DNA from: Alkalilacustris brevis
GTDB taxonomy: Bacteria; Pseudomonadota; Alphaproteobacteria; Rhodobacterales; Rhodobacteraceae
Length of the DNA: 47,695 nt
Assembly (NCBI RefSeq): GCF_003350345.1
Contig: NZ_QNVJ01000026.1
Coordinates: 1-47,695, forward strand
Reading direction: 5' to 3'
This document shows, piece after piece, positions 24,715 through 31,955 of the stretch; position 1 is the first letter of the stretch; every line of letters begins with the position of its first letter. The notes under the pieces were generated by a model. The model was not told the origin of the DNA, ran no database searches, and saw only the letters and a list, made by a program, of their open reading frames with translations. The translations under genes were made by a program, and so were the position numbers.

Positions 24715-25122
24715 TCAATCCTCGACCCGCGCCCGAAAGGTCATGTCGATACGCCGCACCTCGCCCTGCGCCGCCTGCCGCGCGGTGGCGCGCAGAAAGC
24801 CCAGGCTCACCAGCCGCCCGCGCATCAATGTCAGCGGCGCATCGACCAGCGCGTCCGACACCGCTGCCGCGATCGCCTTGGCCGCCAGGAAACCGCTGGC
24901 ATCGGTGACCACGCTCACCGTGAACCGATGCTCGGCCCCGCCGCCCGATATGTCCGCGCGGTCGAACGCCTCTTCGGGACCCAGCAGCACAAAGGTGCCA
25001 GGCGGCGTGCCAGGCGGCACCGCGTCATGGATCGCCCCGCCCACCAGCGCGTCCAGCGCGGCATCCTGCACCAACCGCTGAAACACCGCCGCCTGAAGCG
25101 CGGCCGTCACCCCATAGCTCAT
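24715..25122 (-). CDS. g8: GTA tail terminator-like protein g8 (DUF3168)
   Basis: The 135-residue protein carries the DUF3168 fold of head-tail/tail-terminator proteins: an N-terminal LQAAVFQRLVQDAALDALVG helix, the block PPGTFVLLGPEEAFDRADIS, and the helical FLAAKAIAAAVSDAL segment. A longer frame opens to 25473 but overlaps g7 in full. The ATG at 25122 overlaps the g7 stop (ATGA), and the true protein begins Met-Ser-Tyr-Gly-Val-Thr. Confidence 0.92.
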   Translation of the reverse strand: MSYGVTAALQAAVFQRLVQDAALDALVGGAIHDAVPPGTPPGTFVLLGPEEAFDRADISGGGAEHRFTVSVVTDASGFLAAKAIAAAVSDALVDAPLTLMRGRLVSLGFLRATARQAAQGEVRRIDMTFRARVED

Positions 25123-25460
25123 GCCGGCTCCTCCTCGACGCAGTAGCAGGTCAGATACGCCCCGCGCGTGTCGGCCTCGGCCACGGCAAGAATGCGAAAC
25201 ACCCGCGCGCCTTCGCGCAGGCGCTGGTCGGGCCGGGGCCGCGCCAGCGCACCCGGCGGCGCCATCGGCACGGTGATCCGCCACGGGATGCGCCCCACCG
25301 GCACCACCCCGCCCAAGCGCGCGCCGCGCCCCGTACCCGCGCGCAACTCGGCCCAGAGCGTGCCCAGCACCGCCCAGCCCTGCGTGAACCCGCCCGCGCC
25401 ATCGGCCACCGTTTCGGGGGCCTCCAGCACCAGCCGCCGGGTCAGACGCGGCGCGCTCAT
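25119..25460 (-). CDS. g7: GTA head-tail adaptor/stopper g7 (head closure)
   Basis: The 113-residue protein shows the head-closure family start (LTRRLVLEAPETVADGAGGF), a WAVLGTLWAELRAGTGRGA block and a C-terminal RVFRILAVAEAD strand. These match the phage head-tail joining (SPP1 gp16-like) family. It links the g6 adaptor with the tail. ATGA overlaps occur with g6 and g8. Confidence 0.92.
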   Translation of the reverse strand: MSAPRLTRRLVLEAPETVADGAGGFTQGWAVLGTLWAELRAGTGRGARLGGVVPVGRIPWRITVPMAPPGALARPRPDQRLREGARVFRILAVAEADTRGAYLTCYCVEEEPA

Positions 25461-26059
25461 GCCGCGCCCCCACCGCCCAGGCTGCGCACAGTGCGCCAGC
25501 GCTCGATCAGGGACATCACGCCAAAAGGAACGGCCGAACCGGCGGCGCCCGTGGCCTGGCGGGTCTCGTGATACTGGGCCGCCAGCAGCATCACCGCCTG
25601 CGCCAGATCGGGCGGCAGATCATCCCAGGCCGGCCCGAAACCGGCCTCGAAGACAATCTCGACAGCGCCGCCCGAAGGCACTGCCGGCAACAGCCATCCG
25701 CTGGCGCACAGGCGCGGGCGATGCATGTCCGGCTCCAGCCGGTAGCGCGCCGGATCCACCACGGACTCGGCGCCGTCGCTGGACACCATCACCACCTGCG
25801 TCACCGCCAGGATTGGCGCCAGCGGCAGGCTCTGTGCCTGCCCACCGCGCCAATGCGACAGCCGCAGCCGGAACTCCCGCGCCAGAAGAACCTTGGATAT
25901 CCGCGCCTCGATCGCCGCCAGCGCGGCACGCAGATACTGCTCCAGCAGCGCATCCTGGCCCCCGTCATCGGCAAAGCCAGCACCAAGTCGCAGATGTTCC
26001 TTGAACGCCGCCAGCGGCAGCACCCCGGCAGCAACCGGGCTTTCTTCGCTCAGCATCAT
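25457..26059 (-). CDS. g6: GTA head-tail connector/adaptor g6
   Basis: The 200-residue protein begins Met-Met-Leu-Ser-Glu-Glu-Ser-Pro-Val, then has the adaptor pattern: LAAFKEHLRLG helix, a LLEQYLRAALAAIEARI helix (about 42-58), a beta region with LPLAPILAVTQV, and the helix DLAQAVMLLAAQYHETR. This is the GTA gp6 adaptor below the portal. The ATG at 26059 follows GGAGG at a 9-base spacing; a longer frame to 26209 crosses the strong hairpin between g5 and g6 and is rejected. A second ATG at 26056 is equally possible. The gap of 173 bases before it is the largest inside g4-g15. Confidence 0.92.
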   Translation of the reverse strand: MMLSEESPVAAGVLPLAAFKEHLRLGAGFADDGGQDALLEQYLRAALAAIEARISKVLLAREFRLRLSHWRGGQAQSLPLAPILAVTQVVMVSSDGAESVVDPARYRLEPDMHRPRLCASGWLLPAVPSGGAVEIVFEAGFGPAWDDLPPDLAQAVMLLAAQYHETRQATGAAGSAVPFGVMSLIERWRTVRSLGGGGAA

Positions 26060-26179
26060 GGGTGGAAACCTCCATCGCTGCCTGTTGGAAAAAGGCGCGG
26101 GCACGCAACCTCCGTATCGCTCGAACGGAAGGGGAGCAGCCAGATGACACGAAGGATGAAACCCGCGTGCCCGCACCGG

Positions 26180-26204
26180 CCCGGCCGGGGGCTTCCCGGC
26201 CGGG
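26180..26204. terminator. Perfect GC hairpin between capsid gene g5 and g6
   Basis: CCCGGCCGGG (26180-26189) is separated by five bases from an identical, self-complementary CCCGGCCGGG (26195-26204), giving a 10-pair stem. It starts 29 bases after the capsid stop codon on the minus strand. No T run follows on the minus strand, so it looks more like a partial terminator or an mRNA 3'-end stabiliser that would favour capsid expression over downstream genes. Confidence 0.6.
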
Positions 26205-26232
26205 GCCATCGCCCGCCATCACCCCGAAGGGA

Positions 26233-27450
26233 TCAGAACTCGGCGAATTTCAGCAGCTTGATCGCCTTGAAATCGCTCACATCGCCGCCCACGCGCTTGG
26301 TGGCATAGAACAGCACATGCGGCTTGGCGCTGAAAGGGTCGCGCAGCACCCGCAAATCGGGCCGCTCGGCGATGGTGTACCCGGCGCGGAAATTGCCGAA
26401 CGCCACGGCGCAGGCGCCGGGCGCGATGTCGGGCATGTCCTCGGCGATCAGCACCGGATAGCCCATCAGCCGCGCCGGCTCGGCCGCGGCCAGCCCGTCC
26501 GACCACAGGAAGCGCCCGTCGGCATCCTTCATCTTGCGCACCGCGCCCGCGGTTTTCGAGTTCATCACGAACACCGCCCCCGCGCGGTAGGGCGCCTCCA
26601 GCGCATAGACCAGATCAACAATCGCGTCCGAGGCATTCACCGAGGCAAAATCGCCGCTGTTGCCAGTCGCGATATAGCCCAGATTGCCCCATTCCCAGAG
26701 GTCGTTATCCACCTGGGCATGGTCCAGGAAACCGCGCGGCTTGTCGGCGCCATCGCCATGGATGAAGGCCGCCGCCTCGGCGCGCGCGAAACGGTCCGCG
26801 ATCCGGGCCGCCAGCCATCCCTCGATATCGAAGGCACTGTCATCGAGCAGCCGCTGGCTGGCCTTGGGCATCGCCGAAAGCTCGTGCAGCGGGATCGCGA
26901 TGCGGTCGATCAGCGGCGTGGCGCTCTCGTTCACCGGGTCGGCCTCGCTCGACCAGCCGGTGCCCATCTCGCTGTGATCGACCAGCACGTCGAACGAGGT
27001 CGCCTCGACATTCACGACACTGGAAATCGCCCGCAGCGAAGCCGTCGCATGCAGCACTCCGCGAATGGCCTCGGCGGTCTCCGGGTCCACCAGATAGCCC
27101 CCTTCGGCGGCCACGGCGGTGGTCATCCCCTTGGCCTCCAGCGCAAGCCCGCGCAGCCCGTCATCGTCGCCCGAGCGCAGATAGGCCTCAAACGCCTTGC
27201 GATGCGGAGCCTCGGCCTCATGCCCGGTCGAAAGCACGGGGCGCGTGATGGCAGCGCTGGCGGCTGCGGCAGTCTTGCGGTCAATCATGGTGAGTCGTTC
27301 TTCCTGTTGTTTCAGCCTGGTGTTGATCTCGGCCTGAAGCGCCGAGAACTCGTCCAGAAACCCGCCCAGCGCGGATTTCACCTCTGCCGCCTCGCGCGGC
27401 TGGCCGGGCACATCGCGCCCGCCCGCGGCTTTCGCCTCGATCCTGGTCAT
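26233..27450 (-). CDS. g5: GTA major capsid protein g5 (HK97 fold)
   Basis: The 405-residue capsid protein has an N-terminal coiled coil (about 20-60, with FLDEFSALQAEINTRLKQQE) that serves as a scaffold segment in HK97-type capsids and is usually removed by the g4 protease. The HK97 domain follows from about residue 100, with GGYLVDPETAEAI, the E-loop region (VDHSEMGTGWSSEADPVNES), the spine-helix area ASQRLLDDSAFDIEGWLA, and the C-terminal AVAFGNFRAGYTIAERPDL. The ATG at 27450 follows AGAGCAGGA. The g4 gene is 52 bases upstream. The frame is intact. Confidence 0.95.
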   Translation of the reverse strand: MTRIEAKAAGGRDVPGQPREAAEVKSALGGFLDEFSALQAEINTRLKQQEERLTMIDRKTAAAASAAITRPVLSTGHEAEAPHRKAFEAYLRSGDDDGLRGLALEAKGMTTAVAAEGGYLVDPETAEAIRGVLHATASLRAISSVVNVEATSFDVLVDHSEMGTGWSSEADPVNESATPLIDRIAIPLHELSAMPKASQRLLDDSAFDIEGWLAARIADRFARAEAAAFIHGDGADKPRGFLDHAQVDNDLWEWGNLGYIATGNSGDFASVNASDAIVDLVYALEAPYRAGAVFVMNSKTAGAVRKMKDADGRFLWSDGLAAAEPARLMGYPVLIAEDMPDIAPGACAVAFGNFRAGYTIAERPDLRVLRDPFSAKPHVLFYATKRVGGDVSDFKAIKLLKFAEF

Positions 27451-27502
27451 GTCGTCATCCTGCTCTGAAGAAAGGGAAGTTTTCAGCCTGCGCGGGTGCG
27501 GC

Positions 27503-28084
27503 TCAACACCCGGTCAGATTGCGGCGGGCCGCTACCAGCGCCCCGGTCAGATCGCGCAGCAATGCACAGGCCTCGGCCTGCGGCGCGGGCATAGTCTTGC
27601 CGGCCACGCGGGCATCGGGCAACATCGGAAAGGTGACAAGCGACACCTCCCACAGTTCCACCTCGACCAGCCGCCGCCCGCCCTGCCCGTCGCGCTCGGC
27701 CCGCACCGTGCGATAGCCGATCGACAACCCGTCAATCGCACCAGCCGCCACCAGCGCCAGCGCCTCGCGCCCGCGTGCCACATCGGTCAGAAGCCGCCCC
27801 CTGACCCAGAGGCCGCGCGCATCCTCGCCCACCTCGTCCCACACCCCGATGGGCTGCGCCGGATCGTGCTGCCACAGCATCTTGACCTGCCCGCCCCGCG
27901 CCTTCAGCGCCGCCAGCGAGGCCTCGTAAGCCCCCGGCATCACCACATCGCCGCCCCGGTCGCGCCGCCCGAAAACCGAGGCATAGCCCGAAAGTGCGCT
28001 GCCATCGCTCAGCACCAGACCGGCCTCGGGGCGGTGAAACTTGTGCTCAAGCACGCAGCCTTCCGTCATCGGCATTTCCGTCAT
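27503..28084 (-). CDS. g4: GTA prohead protease g4 (HK97 family)
   Basis: The 193-residue serine protease matures the capsid. Its predicted catalytic residues are in place: His73 in WQHDPAQPIG, Ser121 in GLSIGYRT and Glu146 in LWEVSLVTFP. The N-terminal FSGYASVFG-like strand (LSGYASVFGRRDRGGDVV) is also typical. The ATG at 28084 follows AAAGGACGG. The open frame continues upstream to 28327 within g3.5 but the extra residues are Trp/Arg-rich noise. It is 34 bases after g3.5 and 52 bases before g5. Confidence 0.94.
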   Translation of the reverse strand: MTEMPMTEGCVLEHKFHRPEAGLVLSDGSALSGYASVFGRRDRGGDVVMPGAYEASLAALKARGGQVKMLWQHDPAQPIGVWDEVGEDARGLWVRGRLLTDVARGREALALVAAGAIDGLSIGYRTVRAERDGQGGRRLVEVELWEVSLVTFPMLPDARVAGKTMPAPQAEACALLRDLTGALVAARRNLTGC

Positions 28085-28118
28085 GCGTGTTCCGTCCTTT
28101 CCAGATAATCCGGCGTGC

Positions 28119-28367
28119 TCACGGCGCGCCCAATGCCGCCAGATAAGGGCTGCCCATCTGCGCCAGCACCGCCGCCGCCACCCCGTAGGCGGCCAGCCAT
28201 AACCGCCGCTCCAACCGCTCCAGCGCGCCCTCGATCCGGCCCAACCGGTATTCCAGCCCCTGCCAGCGCTCCTCGGCCACGCGCTCGTTGGCCTCGATCC
28301 GCGCATGGGCCGCATCGAAACTGTCATAGAGATAGCGCGAGCCTCCCACCGGTCGCCGCGGGCTCAT
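28119..28367 (-). CDS. g3.5: GTA g3.5 head-formation protein
   Basis: This 82-residue protein matches the small rcc01685-type protein between portal and protease. It has a charged helix with coiled-coil character (about 18-55, AAHARIEANERVAEERWQGL...) and one C-terminal membrane-like helix (58-77, LAAYGVAAAVLAQMGSPYL). Its role in head formation is known only genetically. The start overlaps the g3 stop (ATGA). Confidence 0.9.
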   Translation of the reverse strand: MSPRRPVGGSRYLYDSFDAAHARIEANERVAEERWQGLEYRLGRIEGALERLERRLWLAAYGVAAAVLAQMGSPYLAALGAP

Positions 28368-29569
28368 TCCTCCTCCGGCGCCGCCGGCGGCAGGCCCAGC
28401 AGCGCGCGCTTCTCAGCCGCCGTCAGGAACACCGCCTCGCCCACCCGGCGCCAGTGCTGGTCGCGCTCCGCGGCCAACGCGGGCACCTGGTCCAGATCGG
28501 GCCGCAGCTCGACCGCCTCGCCCGAATGTCCCGCAAGCCAATGCGCCACCGCCGCCGTCACCCGACTGACCAGCGGCACCACCGTCAGCCGGTAGAAGGC
28601 GCGGTTGGCCTCCTGGTAATTGGCGTAGGTCGCATCCCCCGGTATCCCCAGCAGCATCGGCGGCACGCCAAAGGCCACGGCAATCTCACGCGCTGCGGCC
28701 TCTTTGGTCTTCTGGAACTCCATGTCCGAAGGCGAGAACCCCATCGGCTTCCAGTCAAGCCCGCCTTCCAGCAACATCGGCCGCCCGGCATTGCGCGCGC
28801 CCTGATGATGCGCCTCCATCTCGCTCAACAGCCGGTCATACTGATCGGGCGAAAGCGCCGCCTGCCCGTCGGCTCCCTTGTAGACGATCGCGCCCGAAGG
28901 CCGCGCCGCATTGTCCAGCAACGCCTTCGACCAGCGCGAGGCCGCATTGTGCACATCCACCGCATTGGCCGCGGCCTCCATCGGCGACAAACCGTAATGG
29001 TCATCGAGCGGGTGAAAGCTGCGGATATGGCAGATCGGCGCGGCCTCTTCGCGCATCGCAAAGCGGTGTTTGCGCCCGCCCACTGCATATTCGAACGCAA
29101 CGGGCCAGCCGTCATTGCCGGGGATCACCCGCATCCGGTCGCTGCGCAATACATGCAGCTCGGCCGGCAGCGCACCCTCCGGCCCCGCGACGGCCTCGAC
29201 ATAGGCATTTCCCGCAAGCAGAAGCTGCGCGTACAGCGCCTCGAAGAAATCCGCACCACCCTGTACCGGGTTCGGGCGGCGGATCAGGCTCAGGATCGGA
29301 TGCATGTCATAGCGGCACTGGCAGTCCTGCAACACCAGCGGCAGCGCGGCGGCGGCCTCGGCGATCAGCCGCACCGCGCGAAACCCGACCGGGTTGCCCT
29401 GGAACCCCGTGCGCACCAGACTCGCGCCATCACGCGCGCTCCAGACCGGGCGCACCGCCGCCACGGCGCCCGCCGCCCAGCCCGCAGGCCGCCCCGCCGT
29501 CAACGGCCCCACGGCCGAAGCCTTGGCCTCGGGCGCCTCCCTGGTGCCCTTGCGAAGAAAATCGAACAT
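28364..29569 (-). CDS. g3: GTA portal protein g3 (HK97 gp3 family)
   Basis: The 401-residue portal protein forms the ring through which DNA enters and leaves the head. Family features include NPVGFRAVRLIAEAAAALPL (58-77), HPILSLIRRPNPVQGGADF (about 89-107), AYAQLLLAGNAYVE-like sequence (YAQLLLAGNAYVEAV), the ENFRG-like GLSPMEAAANAVD helix, and LPPAAPEEE at the C-terminus. The ATG at 29569 follows AAGGAG. A 317-base gap with a repeat pair separates it from g2, so g3 may need read-through or its own promoter. Confidence 0.94.
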   Translation of the reverse strand: MFDFLRKGTREAPEAKASAVGPLTAGRPAGWAAGAVAAVRPVWSARDGASLVRTGFQGNPVGFRAVRLIAEAAAALPLVLQDCQCRYDMHPILSLIRRPNPVQGGADFFEALYAQLLLAGNAYVEAVAGPEGALPAELHVLRSDRMRVIPGNDGWPVAFEYAVGGRKHRFAMREEAAPICHIRSFHPLDDHYGLSPMEAAANAVDVHNAASRWSKALLDNAARPSGAIVYKGADGQAALSPDQYDRLLSEMEAHHQGARNAGRPMLLEGGLDWKPMGFSPSDMEFQKTKEAAAREIAVAFGVPPMLLGIPGDATYANYQEANRAFYRLTVVPLVSRVTAAVAHWLAGHSGEAVELRPDLDQVPALAAERDQHWRRVGEAVFLTAAEKRALLGLPPAAPEEE

Positions 29570-29886
29570 GCGAAAAGCTCCTTGTGTCAGCGCGGCAGAC
29601 CGTCCGAACCGGCAGCCCGCAAGCTAGCTCCAATTGGTTGAAATCCTGCCGCTCCGGCGTTCGGTGGGCGTTGCATGACGAGATGCAGCCAACTCGTCCC
29701 CGAAAACCCGGCACTCTCGGAAACAGCGGATGTCGGAGCGGCTACGCCGCTCCGAAGCCTCCGGCGGGGATATTTCTTTCACAGTGAATTTGCAGGTGCG
29801 CCCCATCCCTTCACTGTGAGAAAAATATCCGCGCCGCAGGCCCCCGCAGGCCAAAGGCGGGCGGCTGGCCCATTTGGGGGGTTGCC
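29570..29886. other. Intergenic gap inside the GTA operon (g2-g3)
   Basis: This 317-base gap contains the inverted repeat pair at 29733-29852, the AAGGAG ribosome site of g3 near 29576-29583 and otherwise unremarkable sequence. I see no open frame with coding character and no convincing minus-strand promoter. It is the only long gap between structural genes of the GTA cluster. Confidence 0.6.
29733..29852. repeat. Tail-to-tail inverted repeat pair inside the GTA operon (copy R3)
   Basis: The plus unit opens with a perfect hairpin TCGGAGCGGC-TAC-GCCGCTCCGA (29733-29755). The core CCTCCGGCGGGGATATTT and tail TTCACAGTGAA (to 29787) follow. The minus unit (29810-29852) has the tail TTCACTGTGA, an A-rich stretch and GCGCCGCAGGCC. 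The spacer begins TTTGCAGGTG, close to the TTTGCGGGTG of the pair at 5921-6052. Placement is between g2 and g3. Confidence 0.85.
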
Positions 29887-31230
29887 CTACAGCGTCCTCA
29901 GCCGCGGCCGTCGCCATTGCGCCGCCGGCACCAGCATCAGCTCGGTCAGCGCCCAGACCAGCGCATCCACCCGGTCGGGGCTGCCGCGCCCCAGATAGCC
30001 GCGCGCCGTCATCTGCGTCATCTGCTCTTCCAGCACGCCCAGATCGCGCAGATGTGCCACCCGCCTCTGCTCGTAGAGCGCGGCCACCGGCTCGGCCCGC
30101 GCCGCCTTCCCGCGTGAGGCCCGCACGGCCCGGTATGGCACCATGGGATCGACCTGCCGCACCACCGCTTCGACCAGGTCGCCACCCTGGTTGACCTCGG
30201 CCACCAGCCGCTCGGCGCCATGGCGGTGAAAGGCCGCCACGGCCGCTTCGGCCCAGCGCTGCGGGCTCGCACCGCTGACGCTGGCATCCTCCAGCACCCA
30301 GGCGCGCCAGTCCTGCGGCGGCCCCTCGGTCAGCGCCCCGGCCACCACGATCCCACAGGAATCCGAACGTCCGTGCCCCGTCACCGACGGATCGACCGCC
30401 ACCACCACGCGCGACAGGCGCGGCGCATGCGCCACGCGGCCGGCCTCGAACATCGCCCCGCGCCAGAGCGCGCCCTCGGCATCTTCCAGCAGCACGCCCT
30501 CCAGCTCCTGCCTGCCCAGCCGCGTGCCTCCGTATCGTGCCTGCATTTCTTCCAGGAACGAGGGCGCGAGCCAGGCACGGTTAGCCTCAGTCGGGGCATG
30601 GGTCTGCACGGTGCTCGGATTGGCCAGCAGCGTCTTGAGCACCCCCACATTGCGCGGAGTCGTGGTCACCACCTGGCGCGGATGCCGGCCCAGCCGCAAC
30701 GCGAATTGCAGCATGTCCCAGGTTTCCTCGGCACGCTTCCACTTGGCCAACTCATCGATCCAGGCCGCATCGAATTGCGGGCCCCGCAGGTTCTCGGGTT
30801 CCTGCGCCGAAAAGGCCTGCGCCACCGCCCCGTTGGGCCAGACCAGCCGCCGCCGCGTGGCCTCCCATTTCGGGCGCCGGTCGGGGGGCGAGCAGGCCAT
30901 GATCCCGCTCGGCCCCATCACCATCACTTCCCGCACCTGATCAAAGGTCTCGCCCACCAGCGCCACGCATCTGGCCCGTCCAGGCTCCAGCGGGCGCGCG
31001 CCCTCGACCTCGGCGCGCACCCATTCCGCCCCGGCGCGCGTCTTGCCGGCACCGCGCCCGCCCAGGATCACCCAGCTTCGCCAATCACCCTCGGGCGGCG
31101 TTTGATGCGGCAGCGCCCAGAACTCGAACAGCCACGGCAGCGCCGCAAGCGCCCTGTCACTCAGGCTTTCCAGAAAAGCGGTCTGGGTCTGCGGCGGCGC
31201 GCAGGCAAGCCAGCCTGCGCCCGATCTCAT
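29887..31230 (-). CDS. g2: GTA large terminase g2 (packaging ATPase/nuclease)
   Basis: The terminase pumps DNA into GTA heads and cuts it when full. The 447-residue form has Walker A GGRGAGKT (57-64), the C-motif region VVTTTPRN, Walker B in FDAAWIDELAKW, and a C-terminal nuclease domain with the acidic VVVAVDPSVTG and late DRVDALVWALTE. The start is uncertain: ATG at 31230 or ATG at 31260 (457 residues), both inside g1; an even earlier TTG at 31305 is unlikely. With the 31230 start it overlaps g1 by 74 bases. The motifs are intact. Confidence 0.93.
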   Translation of the reverse strand: MRSGAGWLACAPPQTQTAFLESLSDRALAALPWLFEFWALPHQTPPEGDWRSWVILGGRGAGKTRAGAEWVRAEVEGARPLEPGRARCVALVGETFDQVREVMVMGPSGIMACSPPDRRPKWEATRRRLVWPNGAVAQAFSAQEPENLRGPQFDAAWIDELAKWKRAEETWDMLQFALRLGRHPRQVVTTTPRNVGVLKTLLANPSTVQTHAPTEANRAWLAPSFLEEMQARYGGTRLGRQELEGVLLEDAEGALWRGAMFEAGRVAHAPRLSRVVVAVDPSVTGHGRSDSCGIVVAGALTEGPPQDWRAWVLEDASVSGASPQRWAEAAVAAFHRHGAERLVAEVNQGGDLVEAVVRQVDPMVPYRAVRASRGKAARAEPVAALYEQRRVAHLRDLGVLEEQMTQMTARGYLGRGSPDRVDALVWALTELMLVPAAQWRRPRLRTL

Positions 31231-31513
31231 CGCGTGCCGCGGCAAGGTCGAGCGCGGCATCGGGAGCGTCCCCGCCCCCGCCTGAATTGCGTCGGAGTTT
31301 TTCAACCTTGTGCCTTTCCTCGAATGCCATCACCAGCGCGCGGCGCAACTCGCGCTGCTCGCGAATCAGGTCGTCGATCCTGCCGAATTCACCCTGCCTG
31401 ACCCGGCCCAGCACCTCATGCAGTGCCGCGACCGTCGCGGTCAGCGCAGCCTCGCTCGCCGCAACCAGCGCTTCGCCGGTGGCGTTCCCTTTCGGGTCCT
31501 TGCCGTCTGTCAT
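31157..31513 (-). CDS. g1: GTA small terminase g1
   Basis: This 118-residue helical protein is at the position of R. capsulatus gp1, the small terminase. It contains a long charged helix pair (about 15-75, with LHEVLGRVRQGEFGRIDDLI and LRRALVMAFEERHKVEKLRR) and a C-terminal helix (90-110) that may bind the large terminase. The chosen ATG at 31513 has GAGGGG about 13 bases upstream; an in-frame ATG at 31534 with GGAG four bases upstream would add seven residues. It is the first gene of the GTA transcript, behind the leader terminator. Confidence 0.85.
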   Translation of the reverse strand: MTDGKDPKGNATGEALVAASEAALTATVAALHEVLGRVRQGEFGRIDDLIREQRELRRALVMAFEERHKVEKLRRNSGGGGDAPDAALDLAAARDEIGRRLACLRAAADPDRFSGKPE

Positions 31514-31556
31514 GTAAGCCAGTCTGCCCCTCATGCTGCTCCGCACGAGCGAAATG

Positions 31557-31590
31557 AAAAAGCGGCGCCGGGTTTGCCCCGGGCCGCTTG
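31557..31590 (-). terminator. Intrinsic terminator-like hairpin in the GTA leader
   Basis: On the minus strand GCGGC-CCGGG-GCAAA-CCCGG-C-GCCGC forms a 10-pair stem with one bulge and is followed directly by TTTTTC (plus-strand positions 31562-31587 for the stem, 31557-31561 for the T run). It lies between the candidate GTA promoter and g1, starting about 20 bases after the expected transcript start. This is the clearest intrinsic terminator in the window. Confidence 0.75.
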
Positions 31591-31614
31591 CCCACCTCTT
31601 CCAGCTTGCCCGAA

Positions 31615-31643
31615 CATATACCAAAAGGCGTTCGCAGAGTCAA
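31615..31643 (-). promoter_or_regulatory. Candidate GTA operon promoter
   Basis: Minus-strand TTGACT (31643-31638) and TATATG (31620-31615) are separated by exactly 17 bases, a strong sigma70-like match in GC-rich sequence. The expected start near 31608 gives a leader of about 95 bases before g1. GTA clusters are activated by GafA and CtrA-linked control in R. capsulatus; I could not identify a binding site by eye. Confidence 0.6.
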
Positions 31644-31844
31644 ATTCTCGCGGCAAGGTTGCGCGCAACACCACCGTTCGCACCCCCTTCCCGGATCGCT
31701 CCAAGGCATTGATATTGTGCAACTATTCACCAACCTCCACGCTCCATACGTTGTCCCGGCCCATGCGGGCCAGAAGCAGCGCTGTGCAACCGATATCGTC
31801 CGATAGCCTGGCAAGCACTTCGGACACAGCCCGGCAACCCCTCC

Positions 31845-31899
31845 CCTTCACTGTGGCGAAAATATCCTCGGGGGGTCCGGGGGGCAGACGGCCCCCCGG
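31845..31899 (-). repeat. Dispersed tail repeat, hairpin form (copy R4)
   Basis: On the minus strand a stem CCGGGGGG / CCCCCCGG (31877-31899) is followed by a C-run, GAGGATATTTTCG and the tail CCACAGTGAAG. It combines the hairpin head of the 10224-10275 copy with the CACAGTGAA tail. It lies just downstream of mltG. Confidence 0.75.
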
Positions 31900-31955
31900 T
31901 CCAGCCCCTCACCCGGGCGCCCGCCCCCCGCGCAGGAGGCCCACCCCACCAGCCG

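Larger units (their letters stand above)
31514..31955. other. Intergenic region between mltG and GTA g1
   Basis: The 442-base gap holds, in minus-strand order, one hairpin-type repeat (31845-31899), an AT-richer stretch of about 150 bases (31605-31760), the candidate promoter, the terminator-like hairpin and the g1 ribosome site. Short frames in it have no coding character. Confidence 0.6.
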
